DNA from: an uncultured Collinsella sp.
Lineage (GTDB): Bacteria; Actinomycetota; Coriobacteriia; Coriobacteriales; Coriobacteriaceae
Direction of reading: 5' to 3'
NCBI GenBank assembly: GCA_900542165.1
Contig: UQMM01000001.1
Location: forward strand, 62,001-126,000
Length of the DNA stretch: 64,000 nt
The first letter of the stretch is position 1; each line of letters opens with the position of its first letter. A model generated the notes under the pieces. The model did not search any database, was not told the DNA's origin, and worked only from the letters and a program-made list of their open reading frames with translations. Below are positions 45,725 through 54,384 of this stretch, piece after piece. The translations under genes and the position numbers were made by a program.

Positions 45725-47001
45725 TGGCCTCCTCGGTCGAAATGGTCCTTTGGGCAATCCACCACGCCACGACGCTGCTCTTTGGCGTCTTTGCCTCGGC
45801 GGCGCTGTGCGGTATCGAGATCAACCGGCGTCATGCGCTTGAACTGGTGCTGGTCGGTGCCGTAACTGGATGCGCATTTGGCCTCGCCAATGCCGTCGGC
45901 GGCGAGCTTTTCGCCCGCCAGGTATATCCGCTCGTCGTGCATCTGCCGCTCGTCATCTATTTGTGCGCGCGCTACCGCCTGAGCCCGCTGCTTGCCGTGC
46001 TCGGCATTACCAGCGCCTATCTGAGCTGCCAGTTCAGCAATTGGATGGGCATCGCCGCCTTTGCCGCAACCGATTCGCAGATCGCGTACTATCTGGCGCG
46101 TATTGCGACCACACTCGCCGTCTTTGCCGTCCTATTGCATTGGGCCGGCGACATCGGTCCGCGCTTGGCGATTAAAAGCACCACCGAGCTGGGCATCCTT
46201 TTAATCCTGCCGCTCGTCTATTACGTCTTTGACTATGCCACCAACGTCTACACCACGCTGTTCCACTCGGGCTCGGTGGTAACGGTTGAGTTTTTGGCAT
46301 TTGCGCTCTGTGCCTTCTATCTTATGTTTCTTGCCGTTTACCTGCGCGAATACGAAGAAAAGGAAACCGCCGAGCGAGAGCGCTGGATGCTCGAAACCCG
46401 CGACAGCGCCGCCATTAAAGAGCTCGAGGCCTGGCGTCAATCTGGGCGCGAGCTGTCGATTCTTCGCCACGATATGCGCCACTTCCTACGCGGCCTGGCC
46501 GCTTTAATTGAGGAGGGCCACACCGACGAGGCGCTCAAACGCATCGACGAACTCTGCGAAGCCGGCGACCGCACCGCCGTACGCCGCTTCTGTGCCAACG
46601 AGACCGTAAACATCGCGCTTTCGTCATTTAACTCGGATATCAATAGAAACGGCATTACCGCCAACCTGCGCGCCGCCGTACCCGAAACCATCCACGTAGG
46701 TGACGCCGACCTGTTTAGCGTGCTCTCAAATGCCTTGGAAAACGCTATCACCGCCGCAAGCGCCGCACCCCAAGGAAAGCGATTCGTCGACTTTGACCTG
46801 CGATTAGAGGACGGCCAGCTGCTGCTGTTAGTTTCCAACACGTTTGACCGCGCGCCGCGCATGGTCGACGGCATGCCCGTGACCCGGCATGCGGGCCACG
46901 GCTTTGGCACCAAGAGCATCAAACTTGCCGTGGAGCGCATGAACGGCAACTGTCAGTTCCGCATTAACGGCGATCGGTTTGAGCTGCGCGCTGTGATGTA
47001 G
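45724..47001 (+). CDS. GHKL-family sensor histidine kinase (AgrC/ComD-like)
   Basis: 425 residues. About six membrane helices in the first 220 residues. A dimerisation helix with phospho-His in LSILRHDMRHFLRGLAALIE. The ATP-binding domain has SNALENAITAASAAP and the G box AGHGFGTKSIKLAVERMNG. One-base overlap (TGATG) with the response regulator makes a strict pair. The membrane input suggests a peptide or small-molecule signal; no precursor peptide gene is seen next to it. Confidence 0.92.
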   Translation: MASSVEMVLWAIHHATTLLFGVFASAALCGIEINRRHALELVLVGAVTGCAFGLANAVGGELFARQVYPLVVHLPLVIYLCARYRLSPLLAVLGITSAYLSCQFSNWMGIAAFAATDSQIAYYLARIATTLAVFAVLLHWAGDIGPRLAIKSTTELGILLILPLVYYVFDYATNVYTTLFHSGSVVTVEFLAFALCAFYLMFLAVYLREYEEKETAERERWMLETRDSAAIKELEAWRQSGRELSILRHDMRHFLRGLAALIEEGHTDEALKRIDELCEAGDRTAVRRFCANETVNIALSSFNSDINRNGITANLRAAVPETIHVGDADLFSVLSNALENAITAASAAPQGKRFVDFDLRLEDGQLLLLVSNTFDRAPRMVDGMPVTRHAGHGFGTKSIKLAVERMNGNCQFRINGDRFELRAVM

Positions 47002-47065
47002 AAGTGCGGCGCCGATCTCGAGGCGTGCCTTGCCCGCCAGACAATCGCTCGCCGGCGCCAATCCG

Positions 47066-47641
47066 CTACAGCGGAGCGGCTGCCGGGGTCAGTTGCTTGA
47101 TGTATGCCCACATGCGCTGCTTGGCGGCTTTGTCAGTGAGCGCCGCCTCAAAACCGTCGAGCGCGAGCACGCGGCGACCCTGCACATGGGCGACCAAGCC
47201 GGGCTTGAGCATGGCGGTGTCGAAGTCATCGATCGCCACGAGCATATCGGCGTAGGTCTCGCGCATGGCGTCAGCCGCGTTGTTGTCGAGCAGTAGCACC
47301 GCCTCGGGGTCCAAAGCCTCAAGCGCCTCACGGAACAGCTCGCACGGCAGAGTCTCGCCCACCGCGACCGCTCCGTCACCCACGCCGGCGACGCTTGCCA
47401 GCACGCAAAAATCCTCGGGCGCGTAGCCGATGGCCCCAAGCGCCTTGCGCAACGCCGCGCCATCCGGGCCGGCGGCAAGCTCGCCACCCGAACGCTCGGC
47501 CTCGTCCAAATCGCCTTTGACCAGCACGATCGGCGAGCACGCGTTGCCCGCGATACGCACGCCACGGACCGCAAGCGATGTGAGCTCCTGCTCGGCCGCC
47601 TGGGCGATGGCTTCTTTTTTCTGGCTTTGTGACGTGGACAT
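47066..47641 (-). CDS. Hypothetical protein with uracil-DNA glycosylase-like fold features
   Basis: 191 residues. N-terminal Gln/Glu helix, then RGVRIAGNACSPIVLVKGDL, a Gly-rich turn (SGGELAAGPDGAALRKALGA), VLLLDNNAADAMRETYADML and a C-terminal helix. The strand-loop layout recalls family-4 uracil glycosylases, but their Fe-S cysteines and catalytic motif are missing, so activity is doubtful. ATG at 47641 has GGAG five bases upstream. Convergent with the histidine kinase gene and divergent from trxA. Confidence 0.55.
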   Translation of the reverse strand: MSTSQSQKKEAIAQAAEQELTSLAVRGVRIAGNACSPIVLVKGDLDEAERSGGELAAGPDGAALRKALGAIGYAPEDFCVLASVAGVGDGAVAVGETLPCELFREALEALDPEAVLLLDNNAADAMRETYADMLVAIDDFDTAMLKPGLVAHVQGRRVLALDGFEAALTDKAAKQRMWAYIKQLTPAAAPL

Positions 47642-47777
47642 GCGCTCTCCAATCGTTTGCGTGCCCACCATTATATAAAAGAGCTGCCCGCGAGTGGTTG
47701 CTTTGCGGGCGGCTGGGTATAAGCACGGTCGTACTGAGTTTTACGCGGCCGAGCCGCGTCGCATTATGGAGGTCACC

Positions 47778-48098
47778 ATGGCTGACATTAATCAGATTAC
47801 CCCCGAGAACTTCGATTCCATCGTTAACGACAGCCTGCCCGTGCTGGTCGATTTTTGGGCACCGTGGTGCGGGCCCTGTCGATCCCTCTCGCCCATCGTT
47901 GACGAGGTTGCCGATGAGCTGGCGGGCAAGCTTGCCGTTGCCAAATGCAACGTCGACGACAACCAGGACCTGGCCATGAAGTATGGCGTCATGAGCATCC
48001 CCACGCTGATTGTGTTTAAGAACGGCGAGGAGATTGACCGCTCAGTTGGCGCTCTACCCAAGGCGAGGCTGCAGGCGCTGCTGGAGAAGCATCTGTAA
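47778..48098 (+). CDS. trxA: Thioredoxin
   Basis: 106-residue thiol:disulfide carrier. DFWAPWCGPCRSLSPIVDEV with WCGPC active site, cis-Pro in MSIPTLIVFKNGEEID, C-terminal helix to KHL. ATG at 47778 with GGAGG five bases upstream; longer in-frame extensions lack a site. Followed by a stem-loop near 48125-48143 and a terminator at 48211. Confidence 0.97.
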   Translation: MADINQITPENFDSIVNDSLPVLVDFWAPWCGPCRSLSPIVDEVADELAGKLAVAKCNVDDNQDLAMKYGVMSIPTLIVFKNGEEIDRSVGALPKARLQALLEKHL

Positions 48099-48210
48099 TA
48101 CGCTTGTTACTTACTCGCCGTCTATGAGCGGTTTTGCACCGCTCGCCGGACTTCTGGATGCACCGAGTGCAACCACGGATAGTATGGTAGTCACAAACAG
48201 CCCCCAGTGA

Positions 48211-48245
48211 ACGGGTGCGGGTCGCACAGACTCGTACCCGTTTTC
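48211..48245 (+). terminator. Probable terminator after trxA
   Basis: ACGGGTGCG pairs with CGTACCCGT around a 13-nt loop, followed by TTTTC. Confidence 0.5.
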
Positions 48246-48319
48246 TTATGCAGCTGCGCGCAGAGCGGGCGTAGTAAAATCTGAACCACTGAACTGCCCC
48301 ATACAAAAGGAGATTTTCC

Positions 48320-48568
48320 ATGCATGATGTTGGAATGAACATGAGCCAGCTTGCCATGAGCGTCAAGCAGGTCGACGACACCATCGAGCTCGCTCACGAA
48401 TGGAGCCATCAGTTGCTGCATGCGACCGAGAATTTTGACATGGAGCGCATCGGCGCCAAGCTCGAGGCAGCCATGGCCGCGCTGCACGAGGCGCATGACG
48501 CGCTCGAGGGCTACGAAGAGGCCATCGAGGCCGACCACAACTCCGTCGGATCCGTGAAGCTGGTGTAG
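48320..48568 (+). CDS. Small hypothetical protein, co-transcribed with nikR
   Basis: 82 residues, helical. MHDVGMNMSQLAMSVKQVDD at the N-terminus, three His in AHEWSHQLLHATENFDMERI, three more around HEAHDAL and EADHNSVG. AAAGGAGA precedes the ATG. The stop is one base before the nikR start, so the two are coupled. The His/Asp/Glu content would suit a metal-binding or nickel-trafficking role, but no family is recognised. Confidence 0.7.
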   Translation: MHDVGMNMSQLAMSVKQVDDTIELAHEWSHQLLHATENFDMERIGAKLEAAMAALHEAHDALEGYEEAIEADHNSVGSVKLV

Positions 48569-48569
48569 G

Positions 48570-49088
48570 GTGTCCGAACACGAACACGAGCACGGCTGCG
48601 GGCACGAGCACGAGCATCCGCACGGGGCGGACGGTGACGCGGGCTGCCACTGTAGTGGCTCCGGCTCCGAGCTGGTCCGTTTTTCGGTTACCGCACCCGA
48701 CGACCTGCTGCGCCGTTTTGACGAACAGATCGCGCGCCGCGGCGACGTGGCCAACCGCTCCGAGGCCGTGCGCGACCTGATTCGCGCCTCGATCGCCAAG
48801 GAGCAGATGCGCACGCCCGATGAGCATGTTATCGGGTCGCTCACCATGATCTACGACCATCACACCGGCGATCTGACACGCCGCCTGGACGAGGTGCAGC
48901 ACGACTACACCAACGAGATCGTATCGACCATGCACGTGCATCTGGATCACCACAACTGCTTGGAGATTCTGGCGCTCAAGGGTCGCGGCGAGCGCGTCTA
49001 CGAACTAGCCGACCGCCTGCTGGGCCTGCGCGGCGTTAAGCACGGCGAGCTCACGTGCGCCGCCACCAAGCAGAGCCTGGGGCTGTAG
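48570..49088 (+). CDS. nikR: NikR nickel-responsive regulator with His-rich N-terminus
   Basis: 172 residues. An unusual N-terminal extension EHEHEHGCGHEHEHPHG...CHC is rich in His and Cys. The ribbon-helix-helix follows (LVRFSVTAPDDLLRRFDEQI, NRSEAVRDLIRASI). The ACT-type nickel domain has MIYDHHTGDL and STMHVHLDHHNCLE, with the His/His/Cys high-affinity site, and ends LTCAATKQSLGL. GTG start, one base after the previous stop. Expected to control nickel uptake and possibly the following hyp genes; no clear NikR half-site pair was seen. Confidence 0.93.
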   Translation: MSEHEHEHGCGHEHEHPHGADGDAGCHCSGSGSELVRFSVTAPDDLLRRFDEQIARRGDVANRSEAVRDLIRASIAKEQMRTPDEHVIGSLTMIYDHHTGDLTRRLDEVQHDYTNEIVSTMHVHLDHHNCLEILALKGRGERVYELADRLLGLRGVKHGELTCAATKQSLGL

Positions 49089-49106
49089 CGGAATTTCCCG
49101 CAGCGC

Positions 49107-49186
49107 ACCTGCCAAAAAGGGACAGGTTTGTTTTGGCAGGTTTAGCGTTTTACCTACCAAAATAAACCTGTCCCTTTTTGGTCGGT
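49107..49186. repeat. 35-bp imperfect hairpin, terminator of nikR and repeat family member
   Basis: Arms 49107-49141 and 49152-49186 match at 31 of 35 positions, with AAAAAGGGACAGGTTTGTTT character. Followed by TTTTG. The GGGACAGG/CCTGTCCC motif recurs elsewhere in the window in intergenic DNA. Confidence 0.75.
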
Positions 49187-49204
49187 TTTGATGAGGGGTG
49201 TCGC

Positions 49205-51664
49205 ATGCGGCATGTGCATATTCATGTGACGGGCATTGTGCAGGGCGTTGGCATGCGACCGTTTGTGTATCGCGAGGCCATGGCGCATGGCATTTGCGGA
49301 TGGGTGCTCAATGCGGGCGACGGCGTGCATATCGAGGCGCACGCTTGTGCCGAGGCGGTTGACGGATTTGTCGCTGCGCTTTCTGAGCATGCGCCCGCGG
49401 CGGCTCGCGTTGAGCGAGTCGATATTGCGGATTTGGAGCCTGGCGGTTGGAGCACTGCCGATGAGCAGGGCTTTCACATTGTGGCGTCGCAGGACCAGAC
49501 CGCGCACACCACACTTGTCTCGCCCGATATCGCCACCTGTGACGATTGCCTGCGCGAGTTGTTCGATCCCGCCGACCGACGCTATCACTACCCCTTTATC
49601 AACTGCACTAACTGCGGACCGCGCTTTACCATCATCCGCTCGCTGCCTTACGATCGAGCGGCTACCTCGATGGACCGTTTTCCCATGTGCCCCGAGTGTG
49701 CCGCGGAGTATGCCAATCCGCTCGACCGGCGTTTTCACGCGCAGCCCGATGCCTGCTTTGATTGCGGGCCGCATATTACGTGGCGTGAGGCTGTGAACGG
49801 CGATGCGTGCGGGAATTCGTCCGCGACACCGGCCGTCGGCACCACACGCGAGGCCAGCGACGCTATCATCGAGCGCTGCGTTGAGCTGCTGGCCAGCGGT
49901 GGCATCGTCGCCATCAAGGGCCTGGGCGGATTCCATCTATCCTGTGACGCTGCCAACGAGCAGGCGGTGGCCGAGCTGCGCCGTCGCAAGCGTCGCAGCA
50001 ATAAGCCGCTTGCCGTCATGGTGCGCAGTCTTGCCGATGCCGGGCGCCTGTGCCATATCGACGACGCTGAGCGCGAGCTTCTCGCCGGCAGTATCCGCCC
50101 CATTGTGCTGCTGCGCCGGCGCACTGTTGGCGAGGGCAACGGCGGTTCCCCCGACATCCTCGCCCTCGCGCCATCTGTCGCGCACGACTTGCCCGAGCTC
50201 GGCGTCATGCTCCCCTATACGCCGCTTCAACATCTGTTGCTTGCAGCTGCCGCGTCGCATGACATGCATGCGCTGGTCATGACCAGCGGAAACCTGAGCG
50301 AAGAGCCCATCGAGACCGACGACGCCCTTGCATGGGAGCATCTCGTTGCCGCCGGCATCGCCGACGCGCTGCTCGGCAACGACCGCGCGATCCTGTCGCG
50401 CTACGACGACTCCGTGGTACGCGTGGTCGACGGCGACGTCATGCCCGTACGTCGTGCACGCGGATATGCGCCGCAACCGCTGTCGTTGCCGGCGCTCGAC
50501 GGCACCACGCCCTGCGTACTCGCCTGCGGGCCGCAGCAAAAAGCCACGATTGCACTCACTCGCACGGACTCGGACGGTCATACGACCTGTTTTGTGTCGC
50601 AGCATATCGGCGATGTCGAAAACGGCGCGACTTTCGATGCTTGGAGCGCCGCGCGCTCGCGTCTGGAAAACCTCTTTGACCTGGCGCCTGCCGCCTTGGC
50701 ATGCGACATGCATCCCAGCTATCTGTCGAGCCAATGGGCGCGCGAGCACGATCTGCCGCTTATCGAAGTCCAGCACCACCATGCGCACATCGCGAGCGTA
50801 ATGGCAGAGGCGATTGTCGCAGGCCGGCTTGCGCCCGATGCACGCGTCCTCGGCATCGCCTTCGACGGCACGGGCGCCGGCACCGATGGCACCATATGGG
50901 GCGGTGAGTTTCTTGTCGCCCGTCTCACCGATTTTGAGCGCGTCGCGCATCTGCGCGCCTGGGCGCTTCCCGGTGGCGCCGCATCCGTACACGATGCCCG
51001 CCGCAACGCCTTTGCCCTGCTCAGCGAGCTCGACCTGCTCGAGCACCCGGGAGCCGCGGGGCTCTTGAACAGCCTTGACGAGCAAACGCGCAGCATAACG
51101 GCAACGATGATCGAGCGCGGCATCAACAGTCCGCGCACTAGCAGCATGGGTCGCCTGTTTGATGCCGCAACCGCGATTTTGGGCATTTGCGGCCAGGCAA
51201 CCTACGAGGGCGAACCCGCCATCGAGCTCGAAGCCGCCGCCTGGCGCGCGCTCGACAGCGAAATCGCCCATTTTCCCGACGACAACGCCGGCTACTCCGC
51301 ATCTGACCCATCGTGGCTGGACGGCCCCTATGTTCTGGACCAGAAAGCACTCTTTGAGGCACTTTTGGGAGGAATTGAAGCCGGAGCGCCCGCCAACAGG
51401 CTCGCACTCGACTTCCATGTCGGCATCGCGCGCTCCTCGGCGCGCATCGCCAGCGATATCTGCGTGCACGAGGGCATCGACACCGTCGCGCTCTCGGGCG
51501 GCGTGTTCATGAACCGACTTCTGCTTCAGCTCCTCGCCCGCGAGCTCAAAAGCGCGGGCCTTACTGTCCTTGTCCCCCACACCGTACCCGTCAATGACGG
51601 CTGCATCGCCTACGGTCAGGCGGCGGTCGCAAGCGCTCGTCTTGCGCAGATTGCATCACAGTAG
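49205..51664 (+). CDS. hypF: HypF carbamoyltransferase
   Basis: Uses carbamoyl phosphate and ATP to start synthesis of the cyanide ligands of [NiFe]-hydrogenase. 819 residues. Acylphosphatase domain (1-90: VTGIVQGVGMRPFVYREAMA), two zinc fingers (about 108-183, CDDCLREL...CTNCGP, CPECAAEY...CFDCGPH), YrdC-like domain (IKGLGGFHLSCDAANEQAVA, RRSNKPLAVMVRS), and the Kae1-like C-terminal domain with VQHHHAHIASVMAE. ATG at 49205 with GAGGGG upstream. Starts hypF-hypC-hypD-hypE. Confidence 0.97.
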   Translation: MRHVHIHVTGIVQGVGMRPFVYREAMAHGICGWVLNAGDGVHIEAHACAEAVDGFVAALSEHAPAAARVERVDIADLEPGGWSTADEQGFHIVASQDQTAHTTLVSPDIATCDDCLRELFDPADRRYHYPFINCTNCGPRFTIIRSLPYDRAATSMDRFPMCPECAAEYANPLDRRFHAQPDACFDCGPHITWREAVNGDACGNSSATPAVGTTREASDAIIERCVELLASGGIVAIKGLGGFHLSCDAANEQAVAELRRRKRRSNKPLAVMVRSLADAGRLCHIDDAERELLAGSIRPIVLLRRRTVGEGNGGSPDILALAPSVAHDLPELGVMLPYTPLQHLLLAAAASHDMHALVMTSGNLSEEPIETDDALAWEHLVAAGIADALLGNDRAILSRYDDSVVRVVDGDVMPVRRARGYAPQPLSLPALDGTTPCVLACGPQQKATIALTRTDSDGHTTCFVSQHIGDVENGATFDAWSAARSRLENLFDLAPAALACDMHPSYLSSQWAREHDLPLIEVQHHHAHIASVMAEAIVAGRLAPDARVLGIAFDGTGAGTDGTIWGGEFLVARLTDFERVAHLRAWALPGGAASVHDARRNAFALLSELDLLEHPGAAGLLNSLDEQTRSITATMIERGINSPRTSSMGRLFDAATAILGICGQATYEGEPAIELEAAAWRALDSEIAHFPDDNAGYSASDPSWLDGPYVLDQKALFEALLGGIEAGAPANRLALDFHVGIARSSARIASDICVHEGIDTVALSGGVFMNRLLLQLLARELKSAGLTVLVPHTVPVNDGCIAYGQAAVASARLAQIASQ

Positions 51665-51788
51665 CTCGCCCTCGCACGCCGCCGTCTCACAGGCGTAACG
51701 CGTTTGCCCGCGAACCCCGCGAGCGCTACCATCAACTGATGGATTATTGAGCGCCCGTCCAGCGCAAAGCGTATAAAAGGGGAACAAT

Positions 51789-52049
51789 ATGTGCCTTGCC
51801 GTTCCCGGTAAAGTAGTCAAACGCGACGACGACCTCAAGGCCACCGTCGACATGATGGGCATCGAGCGCCCTGTTTCGCTAAGACTCGTGCCGACGGCGC
51901 AGGTTGGCGACTATATTCTCGTACACGCCGGCTTTGGCATCCAGATCGTCGACGAGCAGGAAGCGCAAGAAACGCTCGAGCTCGTTAATGCCATGACCGA
52001 ACTGGTCGAAGAAGACCAACTGGCCAGCAACCCGGCCGAGGCATACTAG
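51789..52049 (+). CDS. hypC: HypC chaperone for hydrogenase maturation
   Basis: 86 residues. Invariant N-terminal MCLAVPGKVV; Cys2 carries the Fe(CN)2CO unit to the large subunit. DYILVHAGFGIQIVDEQEA is the second family motif. AAAGGGGA precedes the ATG. Its stop overlaps the hypD GTG (TAGTG), so the two are coupled. Acidic C-terminal tail. Confidence 0.97.
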   Translation: MCLAVPGKVVKRDDDLKATVDMMGIERPVSLRLVPTAQVGDYILVHAGFGIQIVDEQEAQETLELVNAMTELVEEDQLASNPAEAY

Positions 52050-53161
52050 TGGCGGCCGGACAGCCGGCTCGCTCCGGTATCGACTTTTCGGCATTTCGCG
52101 ATTCCAAGCTGGCCCGCGAGCTCATCGAACGCATCCATGAACTCGTCGGCGACCACACCATCAACCTTATGGAAGTCTGCGGCACGCACACCGTGAGCAT
52201 CGGCCGCTATGGCTTTCGCTCCATTATGCCGGCCGGGCTCAAGCTGCTGAGCGGACCGGGCTGCCCCGTCTGCGTTACCGCCAACCGCGACATCGACCAC
52301 GCAATCGCGCTCGCCAACATCGACGGCGCCATCATCACCACCTTTGGCGACATGATGCGCGTGCCCGGATCGTCCACCTCGCTCGCTGCGCAAAAGGCGG
52401 CAGGGCGCGACATCCGCATCGTCTACTCCCCACTCGACGCGCTCGACATTGCCGAGCAAAACCCCGATCGCCCGGTCATTTTTATGGGCGTGGGCTTTGA
52501 GACTACGACGCCCACCATCGCCGCCGCCATCTTGGAGGCCGAGGCGCGTGGGCTTTTGAACTTTTCGGTCTATTGCGCCCACAAGACCACGCCGCCGGCG
52601 TTGCGTGCCATCGCCAACGATCCCGAGACCACCATCGACGGCTTTATCCTGCCGGGCCACGTCGCCACCATCACGGGCTTGACGCCCTTTAGCTTTTTGG
52701 TCGATGAGTTCGATACCCCGGGCGTGGTCACAGGATTTGAACCGGTCGATATCCTGCAGGGTATCTGCATGCTGGTCCAGATGGTTGTCGAGGGCAAGCC
52801 CGCGATTGGCAACGCCTACCGCCGTGGCGTCAACACAGACGGCAACCCCGTGGCGCGCCAGCTGGTCGAGCAGGTGTTTGAGCCATGCGACACCACGTGG
52901 CGCGGGCTGGGGCCGATTGCCAACTCGGGCCTTTCCATCCGCCCCGAGTTCTCGCGCTTTGATGCCCGCGCTCGCTTTGACGTGCCCGTTGAGGCGACGG
53001 TCGAGCCGCGTGGGTGCCGCTGCGGCGACGTGCTGCGCGGGGCCATTACGCCGAGCGACTGCCCTCTGTTCGGCCACGCTTGTACACCCGAGCACCCCGT
53101 CGGCCCGTGCATGGTGAGCTCCGAGGGCAGCTGCGCAGCATATTTCCGCTACCGAGGCTAA
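52049..53161 (+). CDS. hypD: HypD, Fe-S scaffold for hydrogenase ligand assembly
   Basis: 370 residues. Works with HypC to assemble the Fe(CN)2CO centre. MEVCGTHTVSIGRYGFRSIM, GPGCPVCVTANRDIDHAIAL, TTFGDMMRVPGSSTSL and GFETTTPTIA are family motifs. The 4Fe-4S cysteines are in the C-terminal CRCGDVLRGAITPSDCPLFG region plus CTPEHPVGPCMV. GTG start overlaps hypC. A truncated structured element follows the stop immediately. Confidence 0.97.
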   Translation: MAAGQPARSGIDFSAFRDSKLARELIERIHELVGDHTINLMEVCGTHTVSIGRYGFRSIMPAGLKLLSGPGCPVCVTANRDIDHAIALANIDGAIITTFGDMMRVPGSSTSLAAQKAAGRDIRIVYSPLDALDIAEQNPDRPVIFMGVGFETTTPTIAAAILEAEARGLLNFSVYCAHKTTPPALRAIANDPETTIDGFILPGHVATITGLTPFSFLVDEFDTPGVVTGFEPVDILQGICMLVQMVVEGKPAIGNAYRRGVNTDGNPVARQLVEQVFEPCDTTWRGLGPIANSGLSIRPEFSRFDARARFDVPVEATVEPRGCRCGDVLRGAITPSDCPLFGHACTPEHPVGPCMVSSEGSCAAYFRYRG

Positions 53162-53167
53162 TTGGTT

Positions 53168-53203
53168 CCGCCGTTCTAACGGACGGCGGACCGGTCGACG
53201 CTG
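53168..53203 (+). ncRNA. Structured 3' element, truncated copy (after hypD)
   Basis: Six bases after the hypD stop: H1 hairpin CCGCCGTTC/GGACGGCGG (53168-53176 with 53181-53189, one T-G pair) and the linker GACCGGTCGACGCTG. Matches copy 1 (35513-35552, reverse strand) at nearly every base; the outer stem and inner hairpin are absent. Orientation relative to its gene is the same as in copies 1 and 2. Confidence 0.6.
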
Positions 53204-53245
53204 AGCCTCACCCATATAATTCCACCCACGATTGGAGTTTTCGAT

Positions 53246-54280
53246 ATGTCCCATAGCGTTACCGATAGCACCGTCCTGCTGGGTCACGGCTCCGGCGGCC
53301 AGATGATGAAACGCATCATCGACGAGGTCTTTTTGGATGCCTTTGGGTCGCCCGAGCTGCTCGAGGGCAACGATGCCGGCGTCGCCGCGCTGCCCGCGAG
53401 CGGGCGCATCGCCATGTCGACCGACAGCTTTGTGGTCTCGCCGCAGTTCTTCCCCGGTGGCAACATCGGCCGCCTTGCCGTGTGCGGAACCGTCAACGAC
53501 GTCGCGACCTCAGGCGCCAACGTGCGCTACCTGTCGTGCGGATTTATCCTCGAAGAGGGCTATCCCATGGATAAGCTCCGCCAGATTGTGCAGACGATGG
53601 CCGAGGCGGCGCATGAGGCGGGCGTGTCCATAATCACGGGCGACACCAAGGTGGTCGAGCGCGGCGGGGCCGACGGCGTCTACATCAATACCGCCGGCGT
53701 GGGCGAGGTTCCCACGGGCGTGGCGCTCAGCGGCGCCAACTGCCGCCCCGGCGATGTCATCCTGGTCTCGGGTACGCTGGGCGACCACGGCATCGCCATC
53801 ATGAGCCAACGCGAGGGCCTGGCGTTTTCGAGCACGATCGAAAGCGATGCCGCGCCGCTCAACCACCTGATTGCCGACGTTCTGGCCGCAGCGCCCGGCA
53901 CGCGTTGCTTTCGCGACCCCACGCGCGGTGGCCTAGCGTCCACACTCAACGAGTTTGCCCAGGCCAGCAATGTTGCCATGGAGGTCGACGAGGATGCCGT
54001 GCCCGTGCGTCCCGACGTGCAGGCTGCCTGCGAGATGCTCGGCTACGATGTGCTGCAGGTGGCAAACGAGGGGAAGATGGTTGCCGTCGTGCCGGCCGAG
54101 CAAGCCGATGCGGCTCTAGCCGCCATGCGTTCCGCCCGCTACGGCGAGAACGCCGCGATTATCGGCCGCGTGGTGCCGCTTGGATCGAGCGCTCGACCCG
54201 CCGTGCGCGTGCGCACCGGCTGGGGATCGACTCGCATCCTCGACATGCTCGTAGGAGAGCAGCTGCCGAGAATTTGCTAA
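53246..54280 (+). CDS. hypE: HypE, carbamoyl dehydratase for cyanide ligand synthesis
   Basis: 344 residues, PurM-like fold. LLGHGSGGQMMKRIIDEVFL at the N-terminus, TDSFVVSPQFFPGGNIGRLA, GTVNDVATSGANVRYLSCGF, TRGGLASTLNEFAQASN. The essential C-terminal Cys that is carbamoylated by HypF is the last residue (QLPRIC). GGAG eight bases before the ATG and a TATAAT-like box in the gap. No hypB, hypA or hydrogenase structural gene is adjacent. Confidence 0.97.
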   Translation: MSHSVTDSTVLLGHGSGGQMMKRIIDEVFLDAFGSPELLEGNDAGVAALPASGRIAMSTDSFVVSPQFFPGGNIGRLAVCGTVNDVATSGANVRYLSCGFILEEGYPMDKLRQIVQTMAEAAHEAGVSIITGDTKVVERGGADGVYINTAGVGEVPTGVALSGANCRPGDVILVSGTLGDHGIAIMSQREGLAFSSTIESDAAPLNHLIADVLAAAPGTRCFRDPTRGGLASTLNEFAQASNVAMEVDEDAVPVRPDVQAACEMLGYDVLQVANEGKMVAVVPAEQADAALAAMRSARYGENAAIIGRVVPLGSSARPAVRVRTGWGSTRILDMLVGEQLPRIC

Positions 54281-54384
54281 CAACAAAGGCTCAGGGCTAT
54301 TAAAGATATTCAGATTCCAAACATGCCCGGCACGCATGCCCAGTATCATGGGGTGCGTTTTGGAACCCAATGACGGGAGCTTTC

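Noticed and set aside
49937..51580. Open frame opposite hypF
   Set aside because: Shadow of HypF; no start signals and no family.
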